In this document: positions 43,069 to 53,636 of the stretch, piece by piece
Position numbering within the stretch: position 1 is the stretch's first letter
How the letters are laid out: each line of letters opens with the position of its first letter
Assembly (NCBI RefSeq): GCF_018614195.1
Contig: NZ_JAGGOT010000059.1
Location: 1-64,000 of the forward strand
Reading direction: 5' to 3'
Length of the DNA: 64,000 nucleotides
Source: Streptomyces sp. ISL-43
GTDB lineage: Bacteria; Actinomycetota; Actinomycetes; Streptomycetales; Streptomycetaceae
Translations under genes and position numbers: made by a program
The notes under the pieces: generated by a model
Told to the model about the DNA's origin: nothing
The model's database searches: none
Seen by the model: only the letters and a program-made list of their open reading frames with translations

Positions 43069-44630
43069 GGCGCCGTCGTGCTTCCGGTGATCGCGGGCAT
43101 GGCCGAGGCGGCGCGGGTGAGTTCGGCAGGCGTCAGCGCGGCACCCGCCGGCTCGGCCGCCACCGACCCTCGTACGAAGACCAGCGCGCGGTGGCAGAGG
43201 TCCGCGACCTCCTCGAAGTCGGTGGACACCAGCAGGACCGCCAGGCCCTCGGCGGCCGCGTCGTCGAGCAACCGGTGGATCGCCGCCTTGGCGCCGACGT
43301 CCACGCTCGCGGTCGGCTCTTCGAGGATCAGCAGCCGCAGCCGCCCGCGGAGCACCCGGCCGAGGACGACCTTCTGCTGATGGCCGCCGGACAGGGTGGC
43401 GAGGGGCACCTCGCTGTCGCGGGGGCGCACCGAGAACCGTTCGATCAGGGCGGCGGCCTCGCGCCGCTCACGCCGGGGACCGAGCCAGCGCCACGCCGGC
43501 ACACCGGCCGCCCGGGGGTTCGCCAGGAAGTTCTCCCGGACCGTCAGATCGGGGGCGCAGCCCTCTTCCTGGCGGTTGGCGGCCACGAAACCGACTCCCC
43601 GGCCGAGGGCGGCGGCGACGGTGCGCGGGCGGTAGGCGCGGCCGTCGAGCAGTACTTGCCCGCCGAGCAGCGGCAGCGCGCCGGCGAGGGCGCGGCCCAG
43701 GTGCATGTGGCCGGCGCCGGTCAGCCCCACCATGCCGAGGATCTCCCCGGGCGCCAGGTCCAGGCTGACGGGCGCGGTACGCCGCGTCGTCACGGCGTCG
43801 AGCCTCAGTACGGGAGGACGGCCGGCGGGCAGGGCGGCGGCCGGCCCGCGCCCTGCCGGTACGCCGCCCGTGATGTCACGGACCAGACGGCCGGGGCCGT
43901 ACCCTTCGAGCGGCCCCGCGCTGACCAGGCGGCCGTCGCGCAGGACGGCGAACGTGTCGGCGACCCGGTACACCTCGTCGAGCCGGTGGGTGACGTAGAG
44001 GATGCCGTGCCCCCGGTCGCGCAGGGTGTGCAGGACGTCGAAGAGCCGGGCGCAGTCCGCGGCGGGGAGCGTGGCGGTCGGCTCGTCGAGGACGAAGAGC
44101 TCCGCCCGGCGCGCGAGGGCCCGGGCGATGGCCACCAGGGAACGCTCGGCCGGCGCGAGATCCGCGACGCGGGCGTCGGCGTCCAGGTGTCCGGCGACGA
44201 TCCGCAGGGCCTCGGTGCAGCGCTCCCGGGTCCGCCGCCAGGAGATCAGGCCGTGGCGGCGCGGGTAGCCCGTTCCCAGGGCGATGTTCTCGGCGACCGT
44301 CATCCACTCGACCAGGCCGAGGTCCTGGTGGATGAAGGACATCTTCCCGGAGGCGGATTCGGACCCGAGCGGGTGCCCGGCCACCGTCACCTCGCCCTCG
44401 TCGGCGTGGTGGACCCCGGCGAGCACTTTGATGAGCGTGGACTTCCCGGCGCCGTTGGGGCCGAGGAGGGCGAGCACGCTGCCGCGGTGGAGGTCGAGGC
44501 TGACCGCGTCCAGTGCGACGGTGCCGCCGAACCGCTTGCCGAGACCGCGGATCCGCACGAGCGGCTCCGCGCCGGGGCGCCGGGGCGGGCGGCTCGCCCG
44601 GGTGTCGGAAGTGTCATGGGCGTCATGCAC
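43065..44630 (-). CDS. Ribose-type ABC transporter double ATPase (RbsA-like)
   Basis: The protein has 521 residues from GTG 44630 (GGAG six bases upstream) and two fused ABC domains. The first has Walker A GPNGAGKST and Walker B LFVLDEPTA, but its signature reads APAERSLVAIARAL, not LSGGQ. The second has a degenerate Walker A (GLTGAGHMHLGRA) but an intact signature LSGGHQQKVVLGR. This asymmetry, with one hydrolytic site built from domain-one Walker motifs and the domain-two signature, is usual for RbsA. It is the first gene of the importer operon. Confidence 0.92.
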   Translation of the reverse strand: MHDAHDTSDTRASRPPRRPGAEPLVRIRGLGKRFGGTVALDAVSLDLHRGSVLALLGPNGAGKSTLIKVLAGVHHADEGEVTVAGHPLGSESASGKMSFIHQDLGLVEWMTVAENIALGTGYPRRHGLISWRRTRERCTEALRIVAGHLDADARVADLAPAERSLVAIARALARRAELFVLDEPTATLPAADCARLFDVLHTLRDRGHGILYVTHRLDEVYRVADTFAVLRDGRLVSAGPLEGYGPGRLVRDITGGVPAGRGPAAALPAGRPPVLRLDAVTTRRTAPVSLDLAPGEILGMVGLTGAGHMHLGRALAGALPLLGGQVLLDGRAYRPRTVAAALGRGVGFVAANRQEEGCAPDLTVRENFLANPRAAGVPAWRWLGPRRERREAAALIERFSVRPRDSEVPLATLSGGHQQKVVLGRVLRGRLRLLILEEPTASVDVGAKAAIHRLLDDAAAEGLAVLLVSTDFEEVADLCHRALVFVRGSVAAEPAGAALTPAELTRAASAMPAITGSTTAP

Positions 44631-44725
44631 GGACGTCTCCGGGGCCGACCTCGGATCCCCCTCTTCGGAGGGTGGGACAGGGGGATGCTACTGGGAGTCA
44701 AGGGGCAATCCTGTGCATGACGGGG

Positions 44726-47503
44726 TTACGCCGCGTCCAGGGCGCATTCGGCCCAGATGACCTTGCCCCGGGGGGTGTAGCGGGTGCCCCACGACTGGGC
44801 GAGCTGCGCGACGAGGAACAGGCCGCGCCCGCCCTCGTCCGTGTTGGTCGCACGTCGCATGTGCGGGGCGGTGCTGCTGCCGTCGGAGACCTCGCAGATC
44901 AGGGTGCGGTCGTGGACCAGGCGCACCTGGATCGGCTCGGTGCCGTAGCGGATGGCGTTGGTGACCAGCTCGCTGAGCAGCAGCTCGGCGGCGAACGCGT
45001 GCTCTTCCAGGCCCCAGTGGGCCAACTGGCGGGTGGCGGCGGCGCGGATGTCGGAGACCCGCGAGGGATCGGCCGGCAGGTCCCATGTGGCGATCCGGTC
45101 GGTGGGCACGGTGTGGGTGCGGGCGACGAGCAGGGCGATGTCGTCGGAGGGGTGCTCGGGCGCCATGGCGTCCATGACCGCCTGACAGGTGTCCTCGGGG
45201 CTCCGGTCGGCGTGGGCCAGGGCGTGCCGCAGCTGGTCGAGGGCGACGTCGATGTCGCGGTGGCGGTCCTCGACGAGCCCGTCGGTGTAGAGGATGAGCG
45301 TGCTGTCCCGGGGGAGCTCGATCTCGGCCGTCTCGAAGGGCAGACCGCCCAGGCCCAGCGGGGGCCCGGCGGGCAGGTCGGGGAAGCTCACGGTGCCGTC
45401 GGGATGGACCACGGCCGGCGGGAGATGGCCGGCCCTGGCCATGGTGCACTGGCGCGAGGTGGGGTCGTAGATGGCGTACAGACAGGTGGCGCCGACGATG
45501 CCGTTGCTGCCCGTGGCGTCGTCGTCCCCCTCCTCCCGGTCCAGGCGCACCAGGAGGTTGTCCAGGTGGGTGAGGAGCTCGTCGGGGGAGAGTTCCAGTT
45601 CGGCGAAGTTGCGTGCGGCGGTCCGCAGCCGCCCCATCGTGGCGGCGGCGTGCAGCCCGTGGCCGACGACATCGCCCACGAGGAGGGCGACCCGGGTACC
45701 GGACAAGGGGATGACGTCGAACCAGTCGCCGCCCACTCCGGATTCGGCGGGCAGATAGCGGTGGGCGACCTCGACGGCGCCCTGCTCGGGCATGCCGCGC
45801 GGGAGCAGGCTGCGCTGCAGTGCCAGGGCCAGGGTGTGCTCCCGCGTGTAGCGACGGGCGTTGTCGATGCAGAGGGCGGCGCGGGCCGCGAGTTCCTGGG
45901 CCAGCCGGCTGTCGTCGTCCCCGAAGGGGGCGGGATCCTGCGAGCGGTAGAAGCTCGCGATGCCCAGCAGGACCCCGCGGGCGAGCAGCGGGACGGCGAT
46001 GAGGGAGTGCACCCCGTACGCGAAGACCCGCCGGGCGCGCTCGGGGCTCTGGGCGATCCAGCCGGGCGCGGACTTCAGATCCGGTTCCAGGACCGCGTGC
46101 CCACTGGTCAGACAGCGCAACAGAGGGGTCCCGGGGTGGAACTGCACCGGCTGTCCGGACGGGTAGAAGGGGCAGTCGTCGCGGATGCCGTGGACCACCG
46201 TACGCTGCAGGTCGTTCCCGGGATCGATGGGCTCGTCGCCGCGCAGGACGGCCGCGGGCAGATCGACGGTGACGTAGTCGGCCAGCCTCGGCACCGCCAT
46301 CTCGGCGAGCTCCCAGGCGGTGCGGCTCACGTCCAGGGTGGTGCCGATCCGGGTGCTGGCCTCGGCGAGCAGCTCCAGGCGCCGCCGCGCCTCGATGGCG
46401 TACTTCCCGACTTCCGGCTCGCCCACCAGCACCAGCCCGCGGACCGTGCCGGGGCGGGGTTCGGCGGTGCCGGGCCGGGGCTCGGTGGGCGGCTGTCCTT
46501 CAGGGGACGGTCCGGCGCGGGGCGAGACGGAGACGTGATGGACCGGCGCCGTATCGCTGCTGAGCACTGCCTCGACGACCATGCCCGCCACCCCGGAGCG
46601 GCTGGTGACCGGACGGCTCAGCAAGGTGGCCTCCCTGCCGTGGGGGAGGGCCACTTCGACGGCGGCCCGCCGGAACGCCGAGATGAGCTCGGTCGCCTTG
46701 TCCTTGAGGATCGACTGATCATGCGGGTCCAGCTCGAGATCGGCCAGTTCGTCCAGCTCGGCCGATCCGGCCGGGACGGTCGGCCCGATGTGGTGCCCGT
46801 CCTGGGCCGTCCCGCCCGCCCCGCCCGTCCGGGCCCGCCGCTCGGCATCGAGGTACGTCCGCAGCAGCCCGCGCTCGCGCGCCGAGCTCTGCTCCGTCAG
46901 CCGCCGCTCGATCGTCTCCGCCGCCCGGCGGGCCAGGACGGCGAGGGCCGGGCGCTCGTAGGCGTGCGGGTACCCGAAGCAGAGAACGCCGACGATGCGG
47001 CCGCTGAGCTGGTCGTGGATGGGGACGGCGCAGCAGGCGCTCGCCTGGGCGCGTTCGGCGAAGTGTTCGGCGCCGTAGACCTGGATGGGGCGGCGTTCGG
47101 CCAGCGCGAGGCCGATGCCGTTGGTCCCCGCGAACCGCTCGGCGAAGACGAATCCGGGCACGGTCTGGATGGCGGGCAGCGCCCGGGCCAGGGCGGGCTC
47201 ACCGAACCGGCGTTGCAGCACGGTGCCGTTCGCGTCGGCGACCGAGATGTTCATCTTGCTGCCGGAGAACCGGGACTGCAGCTGGTCGAGGACGGGTCCG
47301 GCCGCACGTACGAGCCGGCTGTCCGGATCGAAGTCGTCCCGGTAGGGCAGCTCGGTCTGGTCCGGTGACAGTTCCAGCAGCCGGCAGCGCAGCCACGAGT
47401 TCAAGATCGGACTCCGCACCCCGCTCTCGACCGACTCGCCCACCAGGAATCGCTCACGGGAGCGTGCGGGGCCGATCTGCTCTCCCGTGACCCCCATCTG
47501 CAT
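44726..47503 (-). CDS. GAF-GAF-SpoIIE phosphatase with C-terminal RsbW-like kinase domain
   Basis: The protein has 925 residues from the ATG at 47503 (AAGGGG five bases upstream). The N-terminal 200 residues resemble the sensory module of AcoR-type activators (VRSPILNSWLRC, DSRLVRAAGPVLDQL, GFVFAERFAGTNGIGLAL, ACCAVPIHDQLSGRIVGVL). There follow a second GAF domain, a SpoIIE/PP2C domain with GVGGDWFDV, LVGDVVGHG, LYTDGLVE and SDDIALLV, and a C-terminal HATPase_c domain with LLLSELVTNAIRYG and GGRGLFLV. It therefore joins the phosphatase and anti-sigma kinase activities that partner-switching modules keep separate. Confidence 0.9.
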   Translation of the reverse strand: MQMGVTGEQIGPARSRERFLVGESVESGVRSPILNSWLRCRLLELSPDQTELPYRDDFDPDSRLVRAAGPVLDQLQSRFSGSKMNISVADANGTVLQRRFGEPALARALPAIQTVPGFVFAERFAGTNGIGLALAERRPIQVYGAEHFAERAQASACCAVPIHDQLSGRIVGVLCFGYPHAYERPALAVLARRAAETIERRLTEQSSARERGLLRTYLDAERRARTGGAGGTAQDGHHIGPTVPAGSAELDELADLELDPHDQSILKDKATELISAFRRAAVEVALPHGREATLLSRPVTSRSGVAGMVVEAVLSSDTAPVHHVSVSPRAGPSPEGQPPTEPRPGTAEPRPGTVRGLVLVGEPEVGKYAIEARRRLELLAEASTRIGTTLDVSRTAWELAEMAVPRLADYVTVDLPAAVLRGDEPIDPGNDLQRTVVHGIRDDCPFYPSGQPVQFHPGTPLLRCLTSGHAVLEPDLKSAPGWIAQSPERARRVFAYGVHSLIAVPLLARGVLLGIASFYRSQDPAPFGDDDSRLAQELAARAALCIDNARRYTREHTLALALQRSLLPRGMPEQGAVEVAHRYLPAESGVGGDWFDVIPLSGTRVALLVGDVVGHGLHAAATMGRLRTAARNFAELELSPDELLTHLDNLLVRLDREEGDDDATGSNGIVGATCLYAIYDPTSRQCTMARAGHLPPAVVHPDGTVSFPDLPAGPPLGLGGLPFETAEIELPRDSTLILYTDGLVEDRHRDIDVALDQLRHALAHADRSPEDTCQAVMDAMAPEHPSDDIALLVARTHTVPTDRIATWDLPADPSRVSDIRAAATRQLAHWGLEEHAFAAELLLSELVTNAIRYGTEPIQVRLVHDRTLICEVSDGSSTAPHMRRATNTDEGGRGLFLVAQLAQSWGTRYTPRGKVIWAECALDAA

Positions 47504-47621
47504 CACTTCCCCTTGCCGGTGAATCCTCGGCCGTACCGGGACGATCGGTCTGGTCCGTGCGGTGCCGTGCGATGAAAGTGGAATCAGTGCGTTTTGAGTA
47601 TATTCCTGGCTATTTGCCGCT

Positions 47622-48556
47622 TCACAGGAGAGCGACCGGATTGACCGGCGATCCCGTCCCGCCGGGGACGTTGAGGGGCGTCACGACGATCATGAACTCG
47701 TAACGTCCCGCTTCGGCGCACGCGGCGGAAAGCTCCTCCAGGTCCAGATTGTCCAGCAGGGGCACCCCCATCGCCGCGACGGCGAGGGCGTGGACGGGGG
47801 AGTGGAGGCCCTCGACCGGGGAGGGCCGGACGTCGCTGTCCCCGTCCGCGCCGAGCAGACTGATCCCACGCTCGGCCAGCAGCGGCACCGCGTCCACGTG
47901 GAAGCCCGCGCTCGCCGCGTCGACGTCCCACGGGCCCAGTTCGCGGCGGCGCCGGAACCGGCCGGAGCGCAGCAGCACCGCACATCCGTCGTCGATCCCG
48001 ACGCCGAGCGCCCGCTCGGCGTCGATGACGTCACGGGCGCGGACCGCGTGCCGGGCTCCAGCCAGTCGGCCCCGAGGACGACGGGCAGGTCGAGGAGCAC
48101 GCCCTTGGTGACGAGCGGGCCCAGCGCCGCCACCGAGCCGAAGCGGGCGCCGCCGGCACCGATGACCTCGCGCGCCGGGTGGCCCCCGTAGAGCAGCCCT
48201 CGGTAGGCGATGTGTGACAGCGCGTCGAGGTGGCTGACCGCCTTGCCGTGGTAGTCGACGGCGAGGAAGTCCTTGTGGGTGGCCGGTTCCGGGGGCTCCA
48301 CATCGCCGAGGTCGGACATGTAGTGCAAGGCGGGTTTGGTGTTGTCGGGGCCGGGCCGGGTGTTCCAGGGCAGCCCCAGGGACACCGCCGTACCGTCCCG
48401 GACCAGGGTGGCGGCTCGTCGCACATGGTCCGGGGTGACCCGGTTCCAGGCACCCCGGTCGGCCGGGGTCCAGCGGCCCCACGTACGGACCGAGGCGAAG
48501 AGGGCGTCGAATTCCCGACGGGAGACCGGGGGAACCTTCGCGGGGTCGGTGCTCAT
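47622..48556 (-). pseudogene. Cyclase-family (kynurenine formamidase-like) gene, frameshifted
   Basis: From the ATG at 48556 the frame carries the cyclase metal motif HGKAVSHLDALSH (form HGxxxHxDxxxH). Near 48055, after LPVVLGADWLEPG, the similarity jumps to another frame, which continues ARHAVRARDVIDAER, then SGRFRRRRELGPWDVDAASA, and ends in VTPLNVPGGTGSPVNPVALL. The total length is not a multiple of three. Repairing one base would give an ordinary protein of about 311 residues. It is either a recent inactivation or a sequencing error in a GC-rich run. Family members hydrolyse cyclic amides or formyl-kynurenine. Confidence 0.8.
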
Positions 48557-48700
48557 GGGTATGCGGCGCTCCAGACTCGGAGGGCGGCGGGGGCGGACCG
48601 CCGTTTGCGCATCCATACCCGCTTCCGGCGGCGGCCGGACACCTGCGGGATCGGTGCACCGGAGTGGCGGCCCCGCGTCCGGGCGGGGCAGGCTGTACTC

Positions 48701-49870
48701 ATGAGAGCGCCCTTGCGCTCGCCCCCGGGACCGGGAGCCGGCGGCCACCACCAGGTCCTTTTCGCCGTCGCGGAGTGCGTGCCCTTCGTGATCGCCCTGC
48801 TCGTGCTGCTTGTCGAGCTCACGCCCGCGCACGTCGTGTACACCGGCCCCCTGCTCGTGGCGACACCGGCTCTGGCGGCGGTGACGATGGGCCCCAAGGG
48901 CACCCTCGCGGCGGCCGGAGTGGCCGTAGGCGTCAGCGTGACCACGGCCACCCACAACCAGGCCTGGGGTGGCCAGCAGGTCTACACGAACTTCCTCGCC
49001 CTGTTCCTGGTCTCGCTCGCGAGCTTCATGACGAGCCGCGCCGCGCGCACGCGCCGGGAGAGCGAGCTCAACCAGGTCCGCCGAATCGCCACGGCCGCCC
49101 AGGAGGTCCTGTTGCGGCCCGTGCCGGCCCGGCTGGGCCCCGTACGGGCGGCCAGCATGTACCTGGCGGCAGAGACGGGCGCGCAGATCGGCGGCGATCT
49201 GTACGACGCGGTCCAGACCCGGTACGGCGTCCGGATCATCATCGGGGACGTCCGGGGCAAGGGACTGCCCGCCGTACGGGCCGCCGCGGTCGTTCTGGGC
49301 GCGTTCCGGGAGGCCGTGCACTACGAGGACGACCTCGTGGAGGTCGTCAACCACTGCGCGGAGGCCCTGCGGCGGGACGCCGTCGTCGCACGCGCGGGCC
49401 GGCCCGGCGTCGACGACGACCTCCTGGAGGGATTCGTCACCGCGGTCGTGGCCCAGATCCCGGACAGTCACGACGTCGAGGTGATCAACCGGGGCCATCC
49501 GCCGCCGCTGCTGCTGCACGAGGGCACGGTCCGGTCCTTGACGCCCACCGCCCCGCTGCCCCCGCTGGGTCTCGAGGAATTCATCAGCGGCCCTCCCGGG
49601 CGGACGGACAGGTATCCGTTCGCACCGGGGGACCGGCTGCTGTTTCACACCGACGGCGTCATCGAGGCCCGCGACCGGGACAGCACCTTCTTCGACCTGC
49701 CCGAGGCCATGGCGACCATGCGCGACCACACCCGGCGGGCGTTCCTGGAGGGCCTGCGCCAGGCATTGCTCCACCACACCGAGGGCCGCCTGGGGGACGA
49801 CGTGGCGATCATCCTCGTCGACCGGAGCGAAGACGCCGGTCCGCCGGATTCGGACGTACCGATGACTTAG
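48701..49870 (+). CDS. Membrane-anchored SpoIIE-family protein phosphatase
   Basis: The protein has 389 residues from the ATG at 48701. Three or four hydrophobic segments lie at about 18-110, then a short helical linker (SRAARTRRESELNQVRRIAT). The PP2C/SpoIIE domain (about 150-380) has metal aspartates in IGGDLYDAV, IIGDVRGKG, FHTDGVIE and GDDVAIIL. Such proteins are usually integral-membrane regulators of anti-sigma antagonists in Streptomyces. The upstream gene is divergent, and no partner gene is adjacent. Confidence 0.9.
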   Translation: MRAPLRSPPGPGAGGHHQVLFAVAECVPFVIALLVLLVELTPAHVVYTGPLLVATPALAAVTMGPKGTLAAAGVAVGVSVTTATHNQAWGGQQVYTNFLALFLVSLASFMTSRAARTRRESELNQVRRIATAAQEVLLRPVPARLGPVRAASMYLAAETGAQIGGDLYDAVQTRYGVRIIIGDVRGKGLPAVRAAAVVLGAFREAVHYEDDLVEVVNHCAEALRRDAVVARAGRPGVDDDLLEGFVTAVVAQIPDSHDVEVINRGHPPPLLLHEGTVRSLTPTAPLPPLGLEEFISGPPGRTDRYPFAPGDRLLFHTDGVIEARDRDSTFFDLPEAMATMRDHTRRAFLEGLRQALLHHTEGRLGDDVAIILVDRSEDAGPPDSDVPMT

Positions 49871-50005
49871 AGGTAGCGCGGACAGGCGGCGGGCGGGGCC
49901 GCCCGGCAGACGGGACGGGCACAGGTTCCGTGATCATGGAGTTGCGACACTCTGTGACCATCGGGGAGACCTGTGCCTGCGCTGCCGTCATGGCTGACCG
50001 AACCG

Positions 50006-50398
50006 CTACGACCAGAACTCGTCGTACGCCGCCGGGTCGGTCGTCACCACCCAGCCCTCGGTGATCCGGCCGTCGTCGATGTGGAGGACGAGGGCATGGT
50101 CCAGGTCGAGCCTCCTGCCCTCGCGTGACGCCGTGACGTGGAGCAGGGCGACCGTGTGGTCATCGTTGGCGAGGACGTCGTGGAGCTCCGGGCGGTAGGT
50201 GCCACCCGTTAGCTGGAACTCGCGGCCGAACAGGGCGAACGTGTCGTCACGCCCTCGGTAGTCGCCCGCCAGGCGATTCCTGCCCCCGACGTGCCACACC
50301 ACGTCAGGATGGAAGACCTCGGCCAACGCGTCCATGTCGCCCGCCGAGAATGCGGTCATGGTGCGGTGGAACACGGCGATGTTCGGATGATCGGTCAT
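50006..50398 (-). CDS. SnoaL-like (NTF2-fold) protein
   Basis: The protein has 130 residues from the ATG at 50398, chosen because GGAGG lies five bases before it; an ATG four codons upstream is too close to its own site. The NTF2-like cone fold is indicated by VFHRTMTAFSAGDMDALAEV at the start, HPDVVWHVGGRNRLAGDYRG in the middle, and DLDHALVLHIDDGRITEGWV near the end. SnoaL-like proteins include cyclases and isomerases, but most are unassigned. Confidence 0.85.
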   Translation of the reverse strand: MTDHPNIAVFHRTMTAFSAGDMDALAEVFHPDVVWHVGGRNRLAGDYRGRDDTFALFGREFQLTGGTYRPELHDVLANDDHTVALLHVTASREGRRLDLDHALVLHIDDGRITEGWVVTTDPAAYDEFWS

Positions 50399-50458
50399 CA
50401 GTGCCTCCATGGCCTCCTTACGAAGGTAAGTCGGGCGACGGCCTGAGACTCGCCGTCG

Positions 50459-50898
50459 TTACGCCGTCTGGCTTGGTGCTCGCGCGGATCGGTGGCGGTC
50501 AGGGCCGGCGTCGGGGCGCGCATCCCAGCGTTGAGTGGTCCACGCTCGGCGGATCCGGCTACGTATGGTGATGATCGTGTCGGCGAGGTCGAAGAAGGCT
50601 TCGATGACACGGGCGCGGCGTTCGTAGCAGCGGGCGAGCCGGTGGAAGGCGTTCTGCCAGGCGTGCGTGCGCTCGATGTGCCACCGGTGGGTGGCCTGGA
50701 CCGGTGCCCGGGGCCCCTTGAGTGCGATCCGGCCGTGCATTCCTCGCTCGTCACGCGGTGATCTCGTCGGACATAGGAGCAAGTTCGTCCAGTAGATCGA
50801 GAGTCGGGGGCCAGGAGTGGCGAGTCGTGGCAGTTGGCACCGGCCAGGACGCGGCCGAGCGGGATGCCGTAGCCGTCGGTCATGCCCGAGCGCTCCAT
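50459..50898 (-). pseudogene. IS5-family transposase remnant
   Basis: The minus strand carries MERSGMTDGYGIPLGRVLAG, ANCHDSPLLAP, then in a shifted frame TLDLLDELAPMSDEITA and a stop. After a deletion come GMHGRIALKG, HRWHIERTHAWQNAFHRLAR, CYERRA and ADTIITIRS. These are the middle and C-terminal motifs of a Streptomyces IS5-type transposase. The part with the second catalytic Asp is lost. The upstream edge of the remnant meets the truncated 5' end of aceA at about 50895. Confidence 0.85.
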
Positions 50899-52014
<1,116 letters not shown>

Positions 52015-52122
52015 ATCTCCTCGCGAGAAGTCTCCTTCCGACCGTCCCCGCCGACCAGATTCCGGGTGGGTGCCCGACCGGCGTTCGTGTCGGGCACCCG
52101 CCGCCCCGCTGAGGAGAACCGC

Positions 52123-52401
52123 ATGTCCCTGAAGCCCCCGACCAGCTGTGTTCAGGTTCTCGGCGCACCGGGTGAGCGCCACGAGGAGATCCTGACGCCC
52201 CAGGCCCTGGAGTTCATCGGCCGGCTCGACACCGCGTTCGCGGACCGCCGTCTGGGAATCCTCAAGGAGCGGCGCCGCCGCTCCGTTCACCTGGCGGGCG
52301 GCAAGCCGCTCGTCTTCCCGCTCGTCACGCGTGCCGTCCGCGACGACCCCGGCTGGCAGGCCGCCCCGCCCGGTCCCGGCCTCACGGACCGCAGGGTGGA
52401 G
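52123..52401 (+). pseudogene. aceB: Malate synthase, N-terminal fragment
   Basis: From the ATG at 52123 (GAGGAG six bases upstream) the frame reads VQVLGAPGERHEEILTPQAL, and later DDPGWQAAPPGPGLTDRRVE. This is the N-terminal region of malate synthase A up to the LTDRRVE-ITGP motif. Right after LTDRRVE the similarity ends and 3-hydroxyacyl-CoA dehydrogenase sequence begins in another frame. Only about 90 of more than 530 residues remain, and the catalytic residues are lost. It lies just after aceA, the usual glyoxylate-shunt order. Confidence 0.8.
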
Positions 52402-52594
52402 CGCCCACCCCATGGGCCCGCTCAAGCTCGCCGACCTCATCGGACTCGATACGGTCGCCGCCATCGCCGAATCCCTCTACGACGAGTCCAAGGAACCGCT
52501 GTACGCCCCGCCCCCGCTGCTCCGGCGGATGGTGCAGGCAGGACTGCTCGGCGGGAAGACCGGCCGCGGGTTCCACACGTACGGCCGGGGCTGA
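52402..52594 (+). pseudogene. 3-hydroxyacyl-CoA dehydrogenase, C-terminal fragment
   Basis: The frame reads AHPMGPLKLADLIGLDTVAA, then KEPLYAPPPLLRRMVQAGLL and GGKTGRGFHTYGRG before the stop. This is the C-terminal 3HCDH domain of 3-hydroxybutyryl-CoA dehydrogenases. The NAD domain is lost. The fusion point with aceB is at about 52400. In other Streptomyces such a dehydrogenase gene lies beside aceA and aceB, so one deletion joined the two. Confidence 0.8.
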
Positions 52595-52641
52595 GGGCCC
52601 CGGCGTGCCGCCGGGCATGAGGGGCCCGTAGCGGCGGAACA

Positions 52642-52684
52642 AGCAGGGCGCGGAGTGGCCTGGTGAGCCACTCCGCGCCCTGCT
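52642..52684 (+). terminator. Terminator of the former aceA-aceB-dehydrogenase operon
   Basis: A perfect 18-bp stem (52642-52659 with 52667-52684) and a 7-base loop lie about 50 bases after the stop of the dehydrogenase fragment. Confidence 0.88.
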
Positions 52685-52794
52685 GTCGGTCGGCCCGGTT
52701 GCAGGCGGATGCACGCGCTGGACGGCACACCGCCGGGGCGGCTGACGCGGGACCGGAAGTTGACATCCTCGGCGCTCGCGAATTACCTTCGCAT

Positions 52795-52829
52795 TACTTA
52801 AAGATGTAAACTATCCATTTCCTTAAGTA
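52795..52829. promoter_or_regulatory. AT-rich inverted repeat upstream of the mycothiol-type gene
   Basis: TACTTAA (52795-52801) and TTAAGTA (52823-52829) are perfect inverted half sites within an AT-rich island, 40 bases before the ATG at 52869. They are likely promoter and operator. Confidence 0.5.
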
Positions 52830-52868
52830 TCCTCGCCGCCTGGGGCAGCACAGAGGAAGGGCGCAGAC

Positions 52869-53636
52869 ATGAACCCCGACCAGCACGGAGCGGCCGTCGC
52901 AGCCGAGACCGCCGGATTCGTCGCCACGATCGCGGCAGTCGACCTCTCCCTCCCGGTGCCGACCTGCCCCGGCTGGACTCTCGGGGACCTCACGCAGCAC
53001 GTCGGCAGCGTGCACCGCTGGTTCACCGAGCTGCTTCGCCGGCGCATCCAGCAACCGCCGACCAGCCGTGCGGTGGACCTGCGCCTGCCGGAGCACCCCG
53101 ACGGCCTCCCGGACTGGCTGGCCGCGGGCGCGGGGGAGGCCGCCGAGGTGTTCGCCGCCACCGACCTGGACGAACCGATGTGGGCCTGGGGAGTCGACCA
53201 GCACGCCCGGTTCTGGGTTCGGCGCATGCTCTTCGAGACCCTCGTCCACCGGGTCGACGCCCAGCTCGCACTCGGGCTCTCACCGCACGTCGACCGCGTA
53301 CTGGCGGTCGACGGCATCGACGAGTTCCTCACCAACCTGCCGTTCGCCTCCTCCTTCGCGCCGCTGACCGCCCAACTGCGCGCCCCTCACCAGACCATTC
53401 GCTTCAGCTGCACGGACGGCGACGGCGACGGCGACTGGCTGGTCGGTTTGCGCCCCGACGGCTTCGCCCTGGTGGCCGACCGCGCCGAGCCCCGCGCGGC
53501 GGACGCCACGGTCCGGGGAACGGCCGCCGACCTCCTGTTGCTCCTCTACGGCCGCCTGGACCGCCGGAGCGACACCTTCCACCTGCTCGGCGACCCGGAC
53601 CTGCTCGACCACTGGTTCGCCCACTCGGCCTTCTAG
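52869..53636 (+). CDS. Maleylpyruvate isomerase-family mycothiol-dependent enzyme
   Basis: This 255-residue protein begins with the MDMPI helix bundle (LPVPTCPGWTLGDLTQHVGS with the first metal His). FETLVHRVDAQLALG carries the other His/Asp ligands. A C-terminal SCP2-like domain follows, with TVRGTAADLLLLLYGRL. A short Asp-Gly repeat (DGDGDGDW) lies at the domain junction. The substrate is unknown. It is the second member of this family in the window, after the one at 18651-19304. Confidence 0.87.
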   Translation: MNPDQHGAAVAAETAGFVATIAAVDLSLPVPTCPGWTLGDLTQHVGSVHRWFTELLRRRIQQPPTSRAVDLRLPEHPDGLPDWLAAGAGEAAEVFAATDLDEPMWAWGVDQHARFWVRRMLFETLVHRVDAQLALGLSPHVDRVLAVDGIDEFLTNLPFASSFAPLTAQLRAPHQTIRFSCTDGDGDGDWLVGLRPDGFALVADRAEPRAADATVRGTAADLLLLLYGRLDRRSDTFHLLGDPDLLDHWFAHSAF

